64,000 nt of DNA from Psychrobacter lutiphocae DSM 21542 (GCF_000382145.1 NZ_KB907635.1:1-64000), one strand, 5' to 3'; counted from the stretch's first letter, positions 37,022 to 48,603 are shown. Made by a program: numbers and translations. Notes: generated from the letters alone by a model not told the origin.

Positions 37022-39151
37022 ATGACTAATAAGACTAATGTTAAGGATAATAACTCACCGCCAGATCCAGATTTTATTCCAGAAATGGGTAATGTTGATA
37101 GCGCAGATGTATTGGAGGGTAAGCGGGTATTACCAGTCAATTCATTTGGATATAAACTTATTGGCTTGATTGCTTTTTTTTGGTCTTTTTTCCAATTGTA
37201 TGTGGTGCTACTGCCAGTTAATGATGTCTTTGTGCGCTCAATTCACTTAGCTTTTGCGCTGGTATTGACCTTCTTTATGTATCCTATGTTCCGTACCAAG
37301 CGTACCATGAGTAGTATCCCACTGTGGAACTATGCACTGGCAATTGTCGCAGCGGTAACGTCTTTGTACATCTTTATTTTTTATGATGCGCTTAATGCGC
37401 GTTCTGGTGCTTGGTTACCGATAGATGTTTGGGCAGCCATTGTTGGCATTATTTTATTGTTAATGGCATCACGCCGAGCACTGGGCCCAGCATTAGCTAT
37501 TATTGCTATTATCTTCCTGGGGTATGTGAAATTTGGTCAGTTAATGCCTGATATGATATCTCACCAAGGCGCCAGTATTAATAAGATGATGGGTCAGATG
37601 TTCTTGACCACAGAGGGTATCTTTGGGGTGCCACTTGGAGTAAGTGCCAGCTATGTTTTTTTATTTGTGCTGTTTGGTGCATTATTAGAACGTGCTGGTG
37701 CGGGGAAGTATTTTATTGATTTGGCCTATGCCGCTTTAGGACGTTATGATGGTGGACCAGCAAAAGCCTCAGTGGCTGCCTCAGGGATGATGGGTATCAT
37801 CTCTGGATCCTCTATCGCTAACACAGTAACCACTGGTACCTTTACCATTCCATTAATGAAGCGCCTTGGCTTTCCAGGGCATAAGGCAGCATCTGTCGAA
37901 GTGGCAGCCTCTACCAATGGACAGTTGATGCCACCGATCATGGGGGCAGCTGCTTTTATTATCGCTGAGTTTTTGGGAATGGATTATGCGGGGGTAATTA
38001 TGGCTGCCGCTATTCCTGCCTTTGTCAGCTATATTGCGCTATTTTATATTGTTCACTTAGAAGCTAAAAAACTTGGCATTAAGGGCGAAGCCAAAGATAG
38101 ACTACCAAAAGTGTGGTCAGTATTCGTAAGTGGGTTACACTTTTTGTTGCCAGTATTTTATTTGATGTACACTTTGGTTGTATTGCGCATGTCGCCACAG
38201 AGAGCGGCGTTTAACGGCATTATGGTATTGATGGCGATTATGATAGTGCAGCCTTTTATTAAGTCGCTTTATGCCAAGCAAGGACTAAATCCGATTCACA
38301 ATGTGCAAACAGCCATTAGTGATATTGGTGCTGGTATGATTAATGGTGCCAAAAATATGGTACCTATTGCCGTAGCAACTGGTGTGGCTGGTATCGTGGT
38401 CGGGTCGGTTACCATTACTGGTATTGGACTTATCTTAGCAGATGTGATTGAGGTGCTATCGGGTGGCTACATCTTTGCAGTGTTAGCATTAACTGCTGTG
38501 GTATCGTTAGTCTTAGGTATGGGGCTGCCAACCACGGCTAACTATATCGTTATGGCTTCTTTGACAGCGCCTGTTATCCTTGGTTTAAGTGGTGATTTAG
38601 GCTACTTAGTACCAGCAATTGCAGCACACTTATTTGTCTTTTATTTTGGTATCTTAGCTGATGATACCCCCCCTGTTGGTATGGCTGCTTATGCCGCTGC
38701 GGGTATTGCTAAGTCGGATCCTATAAAGACGGGGTTACAAGGTTTTGCCTATGATATTCGAACCGCTATATTACCGTTTATGTTCTTTTTTAATAGTAAG
38801 CTGTTGTTAATTGAGGGTGTGGATCCAAGTAATCCAAAAGATCCCTCGGGCTGGCAGTGGATTAGTAACCCATTAGAAATCGTATTAATTTTTGCAACAG
38901 CCGTATTAGGGATGTTGGCATTTTCTTCTGCTACCCAGCGCTGGATACGGGTCAAAACCAATTGGCTAGAAGTGGTGCTACTGATTATTGTTACTGTGTT
39001 TTTGATGGTTCCAAACTTGGTTCAAGGTTGGTTGCATTTGCCGCATGAGTATGTCAGTTATGCTATTGGAATCAGTTTGTATGCGGTTATTTATTGGTGG
39101 CAGATACAACGTCAAAATAAGCAAAGCCTGGGTAATAAGCTGGCAGCTTAA
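37022..39151 (+). CDS. TRAP transporter fused permease (small plus large subunit)
   Basis: A 709-residue inner-membrane protein that fuses the four-segment DctQ-like and twelve-segment DctM-like subunits, as normal for TAXI systems. Hydrophilic N-terminus (1-40), then many membrane segments. GGPAKASVAASGMMGIISGSSIANTVTTG and GMGLPTTANYIV are the DctM markers of sodium and substrate sites. Works with the preceding TAXI receptor for Na+-driven uptake. AAGGAG lies just before the ATG. Confidence 0.93.
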   Translation: MTNKTNVKDNNSPPDPDFIPEMGNVDSADVLEGKRVLPVNSFGYKLIGLIAFFWSFFQLYVVLLPVNDVFVRSIHLAFALVLTFFMYPMFRTKRTMSSIPLWNYALAIVAAVTSLYIFIFYDALNARSGAWLPIDVWAAIVGIILLLMASRRALGPALAIIAIIFLGYVKFGQLMPDMISHQGASINKMMGQMFLTTEGIFGVPLGVSASYVFLFVLFGALLERAGAGKYFIDLAYAALGRYDGGPAKASVAASGMMGIISGSSIANTVTTGTFTIPLMKRLGFPGHKAASVEVAASTNGQLMPPIMGAAAFIIAEFLGMDYAGVIMAAAIPAFVSYIALFYIVHLEAKKLGIKGEAKDRLPKVWSVFVSGLHFLLPVFYLMYTLVVLRMSPQRAAFNGIMVLMAIMIVQPFIKSLYAKQGLNPIHNVQTAISDIGAGMINGAKNMVPIAVATGVAGIVVGSVTITGIGLILADVIEVLSGGYIFAVLALTAVVSLVLGMGLPTTANYIVMASLTAPVILGLSGDLGYLVPAIAAHLFVFYFGILADDTPPVGMAAYAAAGIAKSDPIKTGLQGFAYDIRTAILPFMFFFNSKLLLIEGVDPSNPKDPSGWQWISNPLEIVLIFATAVLGMLAFSSATQRWIRVKTNWLEVVLLIIVTVFLMVPNLVQGWLHLPHEYVSYAIGISLYAVIYWWQIQRQNKQSLGNKLAA

Positions 39152-39253
39152 AGTAGCTGGTGTTTTAACTGAGGCTTTGACTTATGTCTAGACCGAAGCT
39201 TTGTCTGATGTTTTGAATGATTCAATTGCTAAACTGATATAAACCCATATAGA

Positions 39254-39291
39254 AACCTCATTCAGTCATAAACTGAATGAGGTTGTTTTTT
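39254..39291 (+). terminator. Rho-independent terminator of TRAP genes
   Basis: A perfect 13-bp stem AACCTCATTCAGT / ACTGAATGAGGTT with a 5-nt loop and a T6 run. It can also serve the convergent DUF3108 gene weakly. Confidence 0.9.
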
Positions 39292-39304
39292 GGACTAAGC
39301 GTTT

Positions 39305-40021
39305 TTAACGAACTTTAGTTAATGCCATCTCAATCACTTTACCATCATCATCTTGTACCATCTTAATTGGTAGATAGTTTAGGCTCGGTGCTAACCAAAA
39401 GCTAGTCTTACGATCTTTGTCATCGTGGACTCGATCGACACGAACTGTATCATAAGTACCTGCAGGAACCGTTATTTTGACATTGCCCACGCGTCTAAAT
39501 GGTGTTTTTTCAATTTTATCTTTTTTGACCATGTAATAGTTGCCAGTAAACTTACCTGTTAACAAATCTTGCCTGATTTGAGCTTCTAAACTCAAGTCAT
39601 CATAAGCAACTGCTGATGAGGATAAATTATGAGTTTTACCGCGATAAGTACTGGACACTCGTTTGCCTGAATTGCTAAAGCTCATATCGTGGGTACGACC
39701 GATACCAAACAAGCGATATGATGTACTGGCTTTGCTTGGAATAATGGTATTGCCACTTAATGAAAAAATACTGCTTTGATTGGCGGTAGCCACACCAGCA
39801 ACACGAGCATTGACTTTATAGGTCCAGTTATTACCTGACTTGGTTAAAGTGCGGGTACCTGTTCCTTTGTATTTGTTTTCAACAGTGAAGGTATAGTCAG
39901 CAGTAGAGGGCGCTAGTGCCGTAGATGCTAGAGAAACACTTGACGCAACAGTCGCTGCCGCGGCAAGTCCAATACCAGTCGCTATCTTTGAGCTTTTAAT
40001 ATTTTTTAACATATTTAACAT
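39305..40021 (-). CDS. DUF3108 periplasmic protein
   Basis: A 238-residue protein with an N-terminal signal sequence (after KNIKSSKIATG, hydrophobic to ALA near 37) and a DUF3108 domain made mostly of strands: YTFTVENKYKGTGTRTL, FSLSGNTIIPSKASTSYRLFG, ITVPAGTYDTVRVDR and FWLAPSLNYLPIKMVQ. Function unknown; probably exported. AAGGAA precedes the ATG; a second in-frame ATG lies three codons later. Confidence 0.82.
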   Translation of the reverse strand: MLNMLKNIKSSKIATGIGLAAAATVASSVSLASTALAPSTADYTFTVENKYKGTGTRTLTKSGNNWTYKVNARVAGVATANQSSIFSLSGNTIIPSKASTSYRLFGIGRTHDMSFSNSGKRVSSTYRGKTHNLSSSAVAYDDLSLEAQIRQDLLTGKFTGNYYMVKKDKIEKTPFRRVGNVKITVPAGTYDTVRVDRVHDDKDRKTSFWLAPSLNYLPIKMVQDDDGKVIEMALTKVR

Positions 40022-40142
40022 GATAGGTATTCCTTAATTTATTCATTAAATGTCGTATTTTTTAGGATGGTTTTAGGGTTTGTTGAATAGTCATCTTCGG
40101 ATAAAAAATTTAGCCTTTTTTTCGTGTAAAAATAAATAAACG

Positions 40143-40203
40143 AAAATGAAACTTTTCTTTAAGTCTAAATGGCTATTAATCATATGTGATGAATGTTCAA
40201 TAG
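40143..40203. repeat. Diverged dispersed repeat, copy 2
   Basis: Mate of 35516-35587. Upstream (about 40070-40100) is AGGGTTTGTTGAATAGTC, the inverse of a segment near 27732. Confidence 0.45.
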
Positions 40204-40230
40204 ATCCTATATTTAGTTTTATATATTTTA

Positions 40231-40345
40231 CTCGCAACTGTTAGCATCGGCTGTGGCTTTAGCCCAACATACTTGGTTAAAAGATACGATTTTCTGGGCT
40301 AAAACGCAGCCGATATTGTGTTTTAATAAAATGAAGACACGTCCT
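40231..40345. mobile_element. 119-bp palindromic repeat, compensated copy
   Basis: ATCGGCTG (40246-40253) pairs with CAGCCGAT (40307-40314), where the 19794 copy has GTAGGCTG/CAGCCTAC; GGCTTTAGCCCA and TGGGCTAAAA arms are kept. The loop TTGGTTAAAAGATACG is identical to that copy. The outer ends are eroded; GACACGTCCTA at 40336-40346 resembles the TAGGACGTGTC end of another family. Confidence 0.65.
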
Positions 40346-40630
40346 AGCCATTATGTAACGATTATTTAGTCATTTAACTATTTATAATAACTATTTATAA
40401 ACAACTAACTATTTATAAACAGCAACATAGCGACTGACATCATTTGTTTGTTAGCCGCTACTATACCTTATATATGGTCATACTTTGTTACATTTCCAAG
40501 GGTGGTCTTGAAGGTGTTTTGTTAGTAATTCTTTCTAACAGGCTGAGTTAGGACAAGCTTAGTTACATAACTTGTTTCTCAAGTGACTTTTGTATTAGGG
40601 CAGTGTTAATTCAAAAAATAGGGTGAATAA
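40346..40630. other. Intergenic between DUF3108 and pntB
   Basis: No gene seen. ACTATTTATAA short repeats at 40378-40420 and CTCACTCATTAACTAA-type repeats nearer pntB (40684-40715). Confidence 0.4.
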
Positions 40631-40656
40631 AAAAAGACAACCGAAGCTGTCTTTTT
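40631..40656 (-). terminator. Rho-independent terminator of pnt operon
   Basis: On the minus strand AAAAAGACAGC and GTTGTCTTTTT close a TTCG tetraloop, followed by T residues. Confidence 0.88.
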
Positions 40657-40732
40657 ACGAATGAGTTATGAGAGATTCATTACTAACTCACTCATTAACT
40701 AACTCACTCACTAACGAATAATAGTATGACTG

Positions 40733-42148
40733 TTAATGGCCACCACCGTTAATTGTTCGCACCATCTCTTCCACCATTTTTTTGGCATCACCAAAGATCA
40801 TCATGGTCTTGTCTAAATAAAATAGTGGGTTATCAAGTCCAGCATAGCCAGTGCTCATTGAGCGCTTGATAACCATAACGGTTTGTGCTTTCGAAGCCTC
40901 TAAAATAGGCATCCCAAAAATCGGTGAGGTTGGGTCGTCTTTGGCAGATGGGTTGACCACATCGTTTGCGCCAATGACTAGTACCACATCTGTACTTGGA
41001 AAGTCTGAGTTGATCTCATCCATTTCCAAAATATCATCATAAGGCACATCCGCTTCTGCTAATAGAACGTTCATATGACCTGGCATACGACCCGCCACAG
41101 GATGAATCGCAAAGCGCACGTTAACACCCTCTGATTTTAATAGCTCATACAGCTCTTTTACTGCATTTTGCGCACGACCTTGTGCCATACCATAACCTGG
41201 AACGATGATGACGTCGCTGGCATTGCTCATCAAGAAGCCTGCATCTTCGGCAGAGCCTGATTTGTAGGTCTTAGGCGCACCATCATCATCACCTGAAGCA
41301 GCGGCTGCAGTTCCCATACCACCAAATAGTACATTGATCAAAGAGCGGTTCATCGCTTTACACATAATATAAGATAGGATGGCACCAGATGAGCCCACTA
41401 ATGAGCCAGCAATGATGAGCATCGAGTTACCAAGTGTAAATCCGATACCAGCTGCTGCCCAACCAGAAAATGAATTTAGTAAGGATACAACGACTGGCAT
41501 ATCGCCACCACCGATAGGGGCAATCCACATCCAGCCAAATATAACAGCAAGAACGGTCATGGCGTAAAACGCTGGCATAGATTCAGTGGTAAAGTAAATG
41601 CCACCAAAGGCAATCATGGCGACAAACAAGATCAGTTGTACAGGCTTAACCCAGCCACCAGTGACGGTTTTCGCCCATTTTTTGGCTGCAAGTTTACCAA
41701 AGGCAAACACAGACGCTGAGAAGGTAATGGCACCAATAAAGCAGCCGATAAACAGCTCGATACGGGCAATGGTACTATGTTCATGACCTGTATGTAACAC
41801 AGTTGCTAGCGCAATCGCTACTGCGGCTAGACCGACAAAAGAGTGCATTAACGCAACTGTTTCTGGCATTTGAGTCATAGCAACGGTTTTTGCTTTCCAC
41901 ATTCCGACAATAGCGCCTAAAGCCATTGCGCCTATGATCAGCCACAGTACAGGGCCTTCAGCTAAGAAGAAAGTAGTCAATACGGCAATCGCCATCGCTG
42001 CCATACCAAAGCGGTTACCACGAATTGCAGTTTTTGGGCTAGACAGTCCACGTAGGGTTAGAATAAATAAAATCGCACCAATCAAATAAAACCAGTCAGC
42101 ATGTGCGGCAATCCAATTCATTTGTGCTAAATCTGTTACCTCGTTCAT
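40733..42148 (-). CDS. pntB: NAD(P) transhydrogenase beta subunit
   Basis: With the two alpha parts it forms the proton-translocating transhydrogenase that makes NADPH from NADH. 471 residues: about nine membrane segments, then the NADP-binding domain with [30 protein letters not shown] and the [20 protein letters not shown] loops. AAGGAGAAG precedes the ATG, which overlaps the upstream TGA by four bases (ATGA), so translation is coupled. Confidence 0.95.
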   Translation of the reverse strand: MNEVTDLAQMNWIAAHADWFYLIGAILFILTLRGLSSPKTAIRGNRFGMAAMAIAVLTTFFLAEGPVLWLIIGAMALGAIVGMWKAKTVAMTQMPETVALMHSFVGLAAVAIALATVLHTGHEHSTIARIELFIGCFIGAITFSASVFAFGKLAAKKWAKTVTGGWVKPVQLILFVAMIAFGGIYFTTESMPAFYAMTVLAVIFGWMWIAPIGGGDMPVVVSLLNSFSGWAAAGIGFTLGNSMLIIAGSLVGSSGAILSYIMCKAMNRSLINVLFGGMGTAAAASGDDDGAPKTYKSGSAEDAGFLMSNASDVIIVPGYGMAQGRAQNAVKELYELLKSEGVNVRFAIHPVAGRMPGHMNVLLAEADVPYDDILEMDEINSDFPSTDVVLVIGANDVVNPSAKDDPTSPIFGMPILEASKAQTVMVIKRSMSTGYAGLDNPLFYLDKTMMIFGDAKKMVEEMVRTINGGGH

Positions 42149-42528
42149 GCGTCTTCTCCTTCTGATTTAGCAACTGGTTTGGCTTTTTTTTCCTTCGGTT
42201 TAAACATAGCGAGCATACGTTCGGTCACCGCAAAACCACCAAAAATATTGATACTGGCTAAAAATACGGCAAAAGCACCGAGTACACTAGTGACAGAAAT
42301 GGCGCTACCATCAATATGAGTGGTCTGTAACATAGCACCGACAATAACAATACTAGACAAGGCATTGGTAACTGCCATTAAGGGCGTGTGTAGGGCAGGG
42401 GTAACGCCCCAAACCACATAGTAGCCGACAAAGATGGCGAGTACAAAAATGGTAAATATTGCCACAAATGGTGTGCCACCTGTGACGGCCACCCCTAAAG
42501 GGGCCGTTGCTAATACAGTAGCAAGCAT
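42145..42528 (-). CDS. pntA2: Transhydrogenase alpha subunit, membrane part
   Basis: A 127-residue protein with about four membrane segments, equal to the C-terminal part of E. coli Pnt[21 protein letters not shown] is the family hallmark. The split alpha subunit is normal in Moraxellaceae and some alpha-proteobacteria. The Lys-rich tail is cytoplasmic. Confidence 0.93.
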   Translation of the reverse strand: MLATVLATAPLGVAVTGGTPFVAIFTIFVLAIFVGYYVVWGVTPALHTPLMAVTNALSSIVIVGAMLQTTHIDGSAISVTSVLGAFAVFLASINIFGGFAVTERMLAMFKPKEKKAKPVAKSEGEDA

Positions 42529-42615
42529 AGTTTTCTCCTAATTTCTTTCTTAAATATCTTTATGTAAGCGTTTGGTATGACAGTGATAAAGCGTAATGAG
42601 TCATCCGTAAATACA

Positions 42616-43749
42616 TTAGTTACGCTGCAAACGCACGTCACCATTGTGAGTTACCGCCAGTGCCCCTTGGATTTCATCGTCAAGATTGATGGCTAGGGTA
42701 TTGTTGTTTTCTGCATCAAAGAGAGTAGTGATAAAGTTGACTAAGTTGTTGGCATATAAATCTGAAGATTGGGCTGCCAAAGTGGCAGGGATATTGGCTG
42801 CGCCTACGATACGTACTTTATTATCAGTAACGATAGTCTCTCCTGCGACAGTGCCTTCAACATTTCCTCCTGAGCTGGCTGCCATATCGATCAGTACTGA
42901 GCCAGCTTTCATCTTGTCTAATGTAGTTTTGTGAATAAGGCGAGGTGCATTGCGACCAGGTACTTGAGCCGTAGTGATCACAATATCAGCATTTGACACC
43001 GCTTTATCTACCACTGCAGCTTGATCTTTCATGTACTGTTCTGACGGTGTCCAAGCATAGCCCCCTGTTGATTTGGCCTTTTCTTTTTCCTCATCGCTCA
43101 TGGGAACATCAAGCCACTTACCGCCTAATGACTCTACCTGCTCTTTTGCCGCAGGGCGTAAGTCACTGGCTTCGACCACAGCACCTAACCGTTTTGCCGT
43201 TGCAATAGCTTGTAGGCCTGCTACACCGACACCAAGTATCACGACTTTGGCTGGCTTGACCGTACCAGCTGAGGTCATAAACATTGGAAAAGGGCGGGCA
43301 TATTCGTTGGCTGCCATTAACACAGCTTTATAGCCTGCAAGGTTTGCTTGTGATGACAACACGTCCATATTCTGAGCACGTGATAAGGTTCGAGGTAACA
43401 ACTCCATCGCAAAGGCAGTGACGCCCTGTTTAGCATAGTTTTCAAGTTGATCATTGCGATAAGGATCTAGCATACCGATGACGATACTCGCTGCTGATAG
43501 CTGAGATATCTGCTCAGCTGTCAGATTTTGTACCACACAAATTATGTTTGCTTGAGAAAGGACTTCAGCTTCACTGGCAATTTTAGCACCAGCATTAACA
43601 TAGGCGGTGTCATCGTAATAGGCATGTTGACCTGCACCAGACTCAATAATCACCTCATGCCCAAGTTTGGTTAATTTTTTTACCGAATCTGGCGTAATAG
43701 CAACGCGGCCTTCATATGCCTGCTTGGCTTGTATTGTGCCTATTATCAT
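42616..43749 (-). CDS. pntA: Transhydrogenase alpha subunit, NAD-binding part
   Basis: A 377-residue soluble domain that binds NAD(H). ETLxP-like EGRVAITPDSVKKLTKLGHEV, the dinucleotide motif VILGVGVAGLQAIATAKRLGA and RPAAKEQVESLGGKWLDV resemble alanine dehydrogenase, its relative. First gene of the pntA-pntA2-pntB operon; 87 bases to pntA2. AGGAGCG precedes the ATG. Confidence 0.95.
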   Translation of the reverse strand: MIIGTIQAKQAYEGRVAITPDSVKKLTKLGHEVIIESGAGQHAYYDDTAYVNAGAKIASEAEVLSQANIICVVQNLTAEQISQLSAASIVIGMLDPYRNDQLENYAKQGVTAFAMELLPRTLSRAQNMDVLSSQANLAGYKAVLMAANEYARPFPMFMTSAGTVKPAKVVILGVGVAGLQAIATAKRLGAVVEASDLRPAAKEQVESLGGKWLDVPMSDEEKEKAKSTGGYAWTPSEQYMKDQAAVVDKAVSNADIVITTAQVPGRNAPRLIHKTTLDKMKAGSVLIDMAASSGGNVEGTVAGETIVTDNKVRIVGAANIPATLAAQSSDLYANNLVNFITTLFDAENNNTLAINLDDEIQGALAVTHNGDVRLQRN

Positions 43750-44273
43750 TTTCGCTCCTAGCTTGTTCAGTTGAGTAAAACCATAATCTGGTTTATATCC
43801 ATTCTTTAAGCGCAGTTATGTTTTCTGTTAAAAAACCTCTGGTTAGTGTATTTAAAACCAAAGGTTATCAATATATAAAATGGTCGTTTGAAAACCATTC
43901 TTAGAATTTATTATAAGAATATAAATTAATAAAAATCATTGTAGAAAGATGACCAACCAGTTAAATTTAATAAAAACTTAAATTTATAGGATTTTCTAAT
44001 AGAAGTATAACAGATAACATAAGGTTATCTATATAATGATATTTGCTATCTACATCATACTTATTATTATGTGTATAATTACAAAGTTTGGCTATCATCA
44101 CCGAAGCAACAAGAGTGCATTGAAATGCTCAATAGATACAGGCTATGATGTTCTTTTAAGCTTCCGTAGTTATCAATTCGCTAATTAGCAAGTAACCGAT
44201 AAACCAATTATAGATAAACCAACTTACTGAGTTAATATAACCGAATCAATTAATATAAAAGGATAATAAGCTC
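43750..44273. promoter_or_regulatory. Divergent pntA/yaaA control region with palindromes
   Basis: 524 bp. AACCTCTGGTT (43834-43844) pairs with AACCAAAGGTT (43856-43866), one mismatch; next to it AATGGT and ACCATT form a second pair (about 43879-43901). They lie 85-155 bases upstream of pntA and could be regulator sites. The rest is AT-rich with no gene seen. Confidence 0.4.
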
Positions 44274-45086
44274 ATGTATTTCTTACTATCTCCTGCAAAG
44301 AGTCTCAATGAGAGTGATGGTGTGCCAATCAATGTAGGCAACTATTACAGTCAGCCTGAGCTTATCGAGCATGCCCAGCAACTGATGAAAATTTTAAAAG
44401 ACAAAGAGCCGATAGACCTACAAGAGTTAATGGGTATCTCTGATGACTTAGCGCAACTAAATGCTCAGCGCAACCAGCAATGGGCGTGGAGTGAGGACGC
44501 TCCGTTCACCGATGCCAATGCCAAAGCAGCGGGTTATCTGTTTGATGGCGATGTCTATACTGGGCTTGATATGTATAACCTAGATAAAGACACCGTAATT
44601 TATCTCAATGAGCATTTGGGTATTTTGTCTGGTTTGTATGGCGTTTTAAAACCACTAGATTTAATTCAGCCATACCGATTAGAGATGGGTACCAAGCTTA
44701 AAAATGAGCGTGGTGATAATTTATACCAGTTCTGGGGAGATGCGATTACTGAAGTTATTAATCAGCGTATGGCTGACTCCGAAGCTCAAGGCGAGGATAA
44801 TGTACTGATTAACTTGGCGTCTAATGAATATTTCAAGTCAGTAAAAAAGAAAAATTTAGAAGCGGATATTATCACCCCACGTTTTGAAGATGAAAAAAAT
44901 GGCAAATATAAAGTGATTGCTTTTTATGCCAAAAAAGCACGTGGATTAATGGTTAATTTTGCGGCGGTTAACAAAATAACTAAGGCAGAACAGTTAAAAG
45001 ACTTTAATCTTGCGGGTTATTATTATGTTGATGAGTTATCCGATGAGAAGACTTGGACGTTTAGACGGGATGAATCTAGCCAATAA
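44274..45086 (+). CDS. yaaA: Peroxide stress protein YaaA
   Basis: A DUF328 protein; the E. coli relative is OxyR-induced, lowers intracellular free iron and binds DNA. MYFLLSPAKSLN at the start, LYGVLKPLDLIQPYRLEMGTKL, NLASNEYFKSV and the final AGYYYVDELS are the family features. 270 residues, slightly longer than the usual 258. AAAAGGATAA precedes the ATG. I see no clear OxyR site. Confidence 0.93.
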   Translation: MYFLLSPAKSLNESDGVPINVGNYYSQPELIEHAQQLMKILKDKEPIDLQELMGISDDLAQLNAQRNQQWAWSEDAPFTDANAKAAGYLFDGDVYTGLDMYNLDKDTVIYLNEHLGILSGLYGVLKPLDLIQPYRLEMGTKLKNERGDNLYQFWGDAITEVINQRMADSEAQGEDNVLINLASNEYFKSVKKKNLEADIITPRFEDEKNGKYKVIAFYAKKARGLMVNFAAVNKITKAEQLKDFNLAGYYYVDELSDEKTWTFRRDESSQ

Positions 45087-45170
45087 GCCGAAATGACCTT
45101 TTATGGCTAATGAATTGAATAAAGTGAATGAATTAAATTAAGCGAATGAGTTGAAATAAATTAGACAACC

Positions 45171-45206
45171 AAAAACCCCGATAAGCGATTGCCTATCGGG
45201 GTTTTT
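45171..45206 (+). terminator. Rho-independent terminator of yaaA
   Basis: AAAAACCCCGATA / TATCGGGGTTTTT, perfect 13-bp stem, 10-nt loop and T-run. Confidence 0.92.
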
Positions 45207-45345
45207 ATTTTTGCTATAAACAGCATCTAATTGTAACGTGTAAAGTCAAGTAGACTAAAATGTGACAAGGCAACCGAGCGTTAGTACTACTAAGGTAGGC
45301 TTAGCGAGGTTAACACCGTCACAGTTTAGTTCTACGCAGACTAGA

Positions 45346-47001
<1,656 letters not shown>

Positions 47002-47138
47002 TTATTTTTGTTAATGAGTGTTTGTTTATATTTATAAAAAAGTAGTCTATAAAAGGGCTTAGAAGCCTTAGACATTTTATTTTTGTTCTAAGCCAGCTTA
47101 CATATTAAATAAAGATGAATAAGCTATCTATCGGTAAA

Positions 47139-47429
47139 CTAACCTTCAAGCACACCTAAAACATCAGACTCCTTCATAATCAATAACTCTTCGCCGTCAA
47201 CCTTAACCGTTTGACCTGCATACTGACCGAATAAAATCTTATCACCAACTTTTACGTCTAACGCACGCACCTCACCATTATCACGAATTTGACCATTACC
47301 AACAGCTAAGATTTCACCTTGAGATGGTTTCTCTTGAGCTGAACCAGGCAATAAAATACCACCAGCAGTTTTTTGCTCTTCTTCCACACGGCGGACAACG
47401 ATGCGGTCATGTAAAGGGCGAATATTCAT
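47139..47429 (-). CDS. groS: 10-kDa co-chaperonin GroES
   Basis: The lid of GroEL. 96 residues: [18 protein letters not shown], the mobile loop [22 protein letters not shown] and the [22 protein letters not shown] end. GGAG precedes the ATG. Confidence 0.97.
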   Translation of the reverse strand: MNIRPLHDRIVVRRVEEEQKTAGGILLPGSAQEKPSQGEILAVGNGQIRDNGEVRALDVKVGDKILFGQYAGQTVKVDGEELLIMKESDVLGVLEG

Positions 47430-47528
47430 TGTTCACTCCATTAAAAAAAGTTCAGTTACAGTTAATGTATAGGGGGGTACCCATATCACTCATTAAAATA
47501 TTGTTATTGAGCTATGGGGTTGTAATGA

Positions 47529-47557
47529 AAGTGGGGTTTCATAGTGAAAGTTTCAAG
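47529..47557 (-). promoter_or_regulatory. Candidate heat-shock (sigma-32) promoter of groS-groL
   Basis: On the minus strand CTTGAA (47557-47552), then 15 bases, then CCCCACTT (47536-47529) fits the sigma-32 pattern (CTTGAA ... CCCCATnT). It lies about 100 bases upstream of the groS ATG. I infer the role from the pattern and position. Confidence 0.5.
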
Positions 47558-47812
47558 TTCAAGCCGATAAAATTTTTTTCTAATCCTAAGATGACAAGGG
47601 TAATAGGCAGGTATAGACTAGGCTTGCCTTAATTGATTGATTTATGTAACCATTATTAAAGCCAGTGCTAAAATCAATACCCGTCTTGGTAATAAAAGAC
47701 TGAACAGCCAGTATCGAAACCCAACCCAACCAAACCAAACATCCAAACATCCAAACATAGCAACTGTCACTCTGTATGGAAAATTTAAAAATAAGCAAAG
47801 GACACCGCCACC

Positions 47813-48337
47813 ATGAACATGATCATTCGTTTTGCTATTTTGCTTAATTTGCTCAGACAGCAACAAGCCAAAGATGACGCCATTAATCTTGAGCGATTAA
47901 AAGCCCCCTTTAGTCGTCACTACCGAGTATTGCCGCACGATATGGGCTTTCGCAATCACCTACCAAACTACCGCTACCTCTCCTTTATCGAGCTCAATGT
48001 CACCGGTTGGCTATATCAAATACTAAAACAGCAAGGTAAGGGCGGACTAAGCCTCAATTGGATTATCTCGATGCAAGAGATGGTGTATCTGAAAGAGGTT
48101 AAATTTTTGGACAAACTGACCGTGACCAGCACCTTAGAAGGCTGGGATAACAAGTATTTGTATTTTCAGCATCACTTTTATGTCAAAAATAAATTAATGG
48201 CGATTGGCCTAACCAAGTTTCTTTTAGTTAATAAAAAAGGCAAACAAAGCCCAGAAGTAATAGGCTTACAAGGTAAGCAGTTGACTGAGGTAATTACCAC
48301 TTGGAATGCCAATCAAACCGCCATAAAAAACCAGTAA
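47813..48337 (+). CDS. Acyl-CoA thioesterase-like protein (4HBT/THEM6 type)
   Basis: A hot-dog-fold protein of 174 residues. RHYRVLPHDMGFRNHLPNYRYLSFIELNVTGWL resembles the THEM6/4HBT_2 group, whose N-terminal part often has a membrane-contacting helix, as in MNMIIRFAILLNLL here. The substrate is unknown. AAAGGA at 47797-47802 supports the start. Confidence 0.78.
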   Translation: MNMIIRFAILLNLLRQQQAKDDAINLERLKAPFSRHYRVLPHDMGFRNHLPNYRYLSFIELNVTGWLYQILKQQGKGGLSLNWIISMQEMVYLKEVKFLDKLTVTSTLEGWDNKYLYFQHHFYVKNKLMAIGLTKFLLVNKKGKQSPEVIGLQGKQLTEVITTWNANQTAIKNQ

Positions 48338-48339
48338 CA

Positions 48340-48460
48340 CCCCCAATCTCGACTTAAAAAATCGATATAGGCTGAAGCTTATAGCCCAGATAAACCTACT
48401 TTTTCGTAAAAATTCTGGACAAAAACCACAGCCGATACAAAAAGTTGAGAACGAAGTAGC
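48340..48460. mobile_element. 119-bp-family palindromic repeat next to a stop codon
   Basis: Starts ACCCCCAATCTCGACTTA three bases after the thioesterase TAA and ends AAAAGTTGAGAACGAAGT. ATAGGCTG and CAGCCGAT arms are kept, with TAGCCCAG opposite TTCTGGAC. More diverged than the 19794 copy. Confidence 0.6.
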
Positions 48461-48500
48461 AACATAAACATACCAAGGAGTCAACCCTGCTTTTCGCTGC

Positions 48501-48603
48501 TATCTTGGTACACACAGGCGCAGGCACTAAGGCCAGAGGCGTTCCTGACCCAGCGATACCACCTCTAGCCAAGCGCCTGCAAGCCTGTGCTTAACCAAGT
48601 ATA
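48501..48603. ncRNA. Structured interrupted-hairpin element, copy B
   Basis: TATCTTGG (48501-48508) with CCAAGTATA; CACAGGC (48513-48519) with GCCTGTG (48583-48589); GCAGGCACT (48520-48528) with AGCGCCTGC (48572-48580, one A-C mismatch); GGCCAGAGG (48531-48539) with CCTCTAGCC (48562-48570, one mismatch). The AA bulge of copy A is present at 48581-48582. The next ~39 bases, ending AAGGCCAC, also match copy A's flank. Confidence 0.55.

Noticed and set aside
48501-48603. attC-like integron site
   Set aside because: The interrupted hairpin with bulges recalls attC, and GCTTAAC fits RYYYAAC in copy B, but copy A lacks both core sites and no integrase or cassette array is near.
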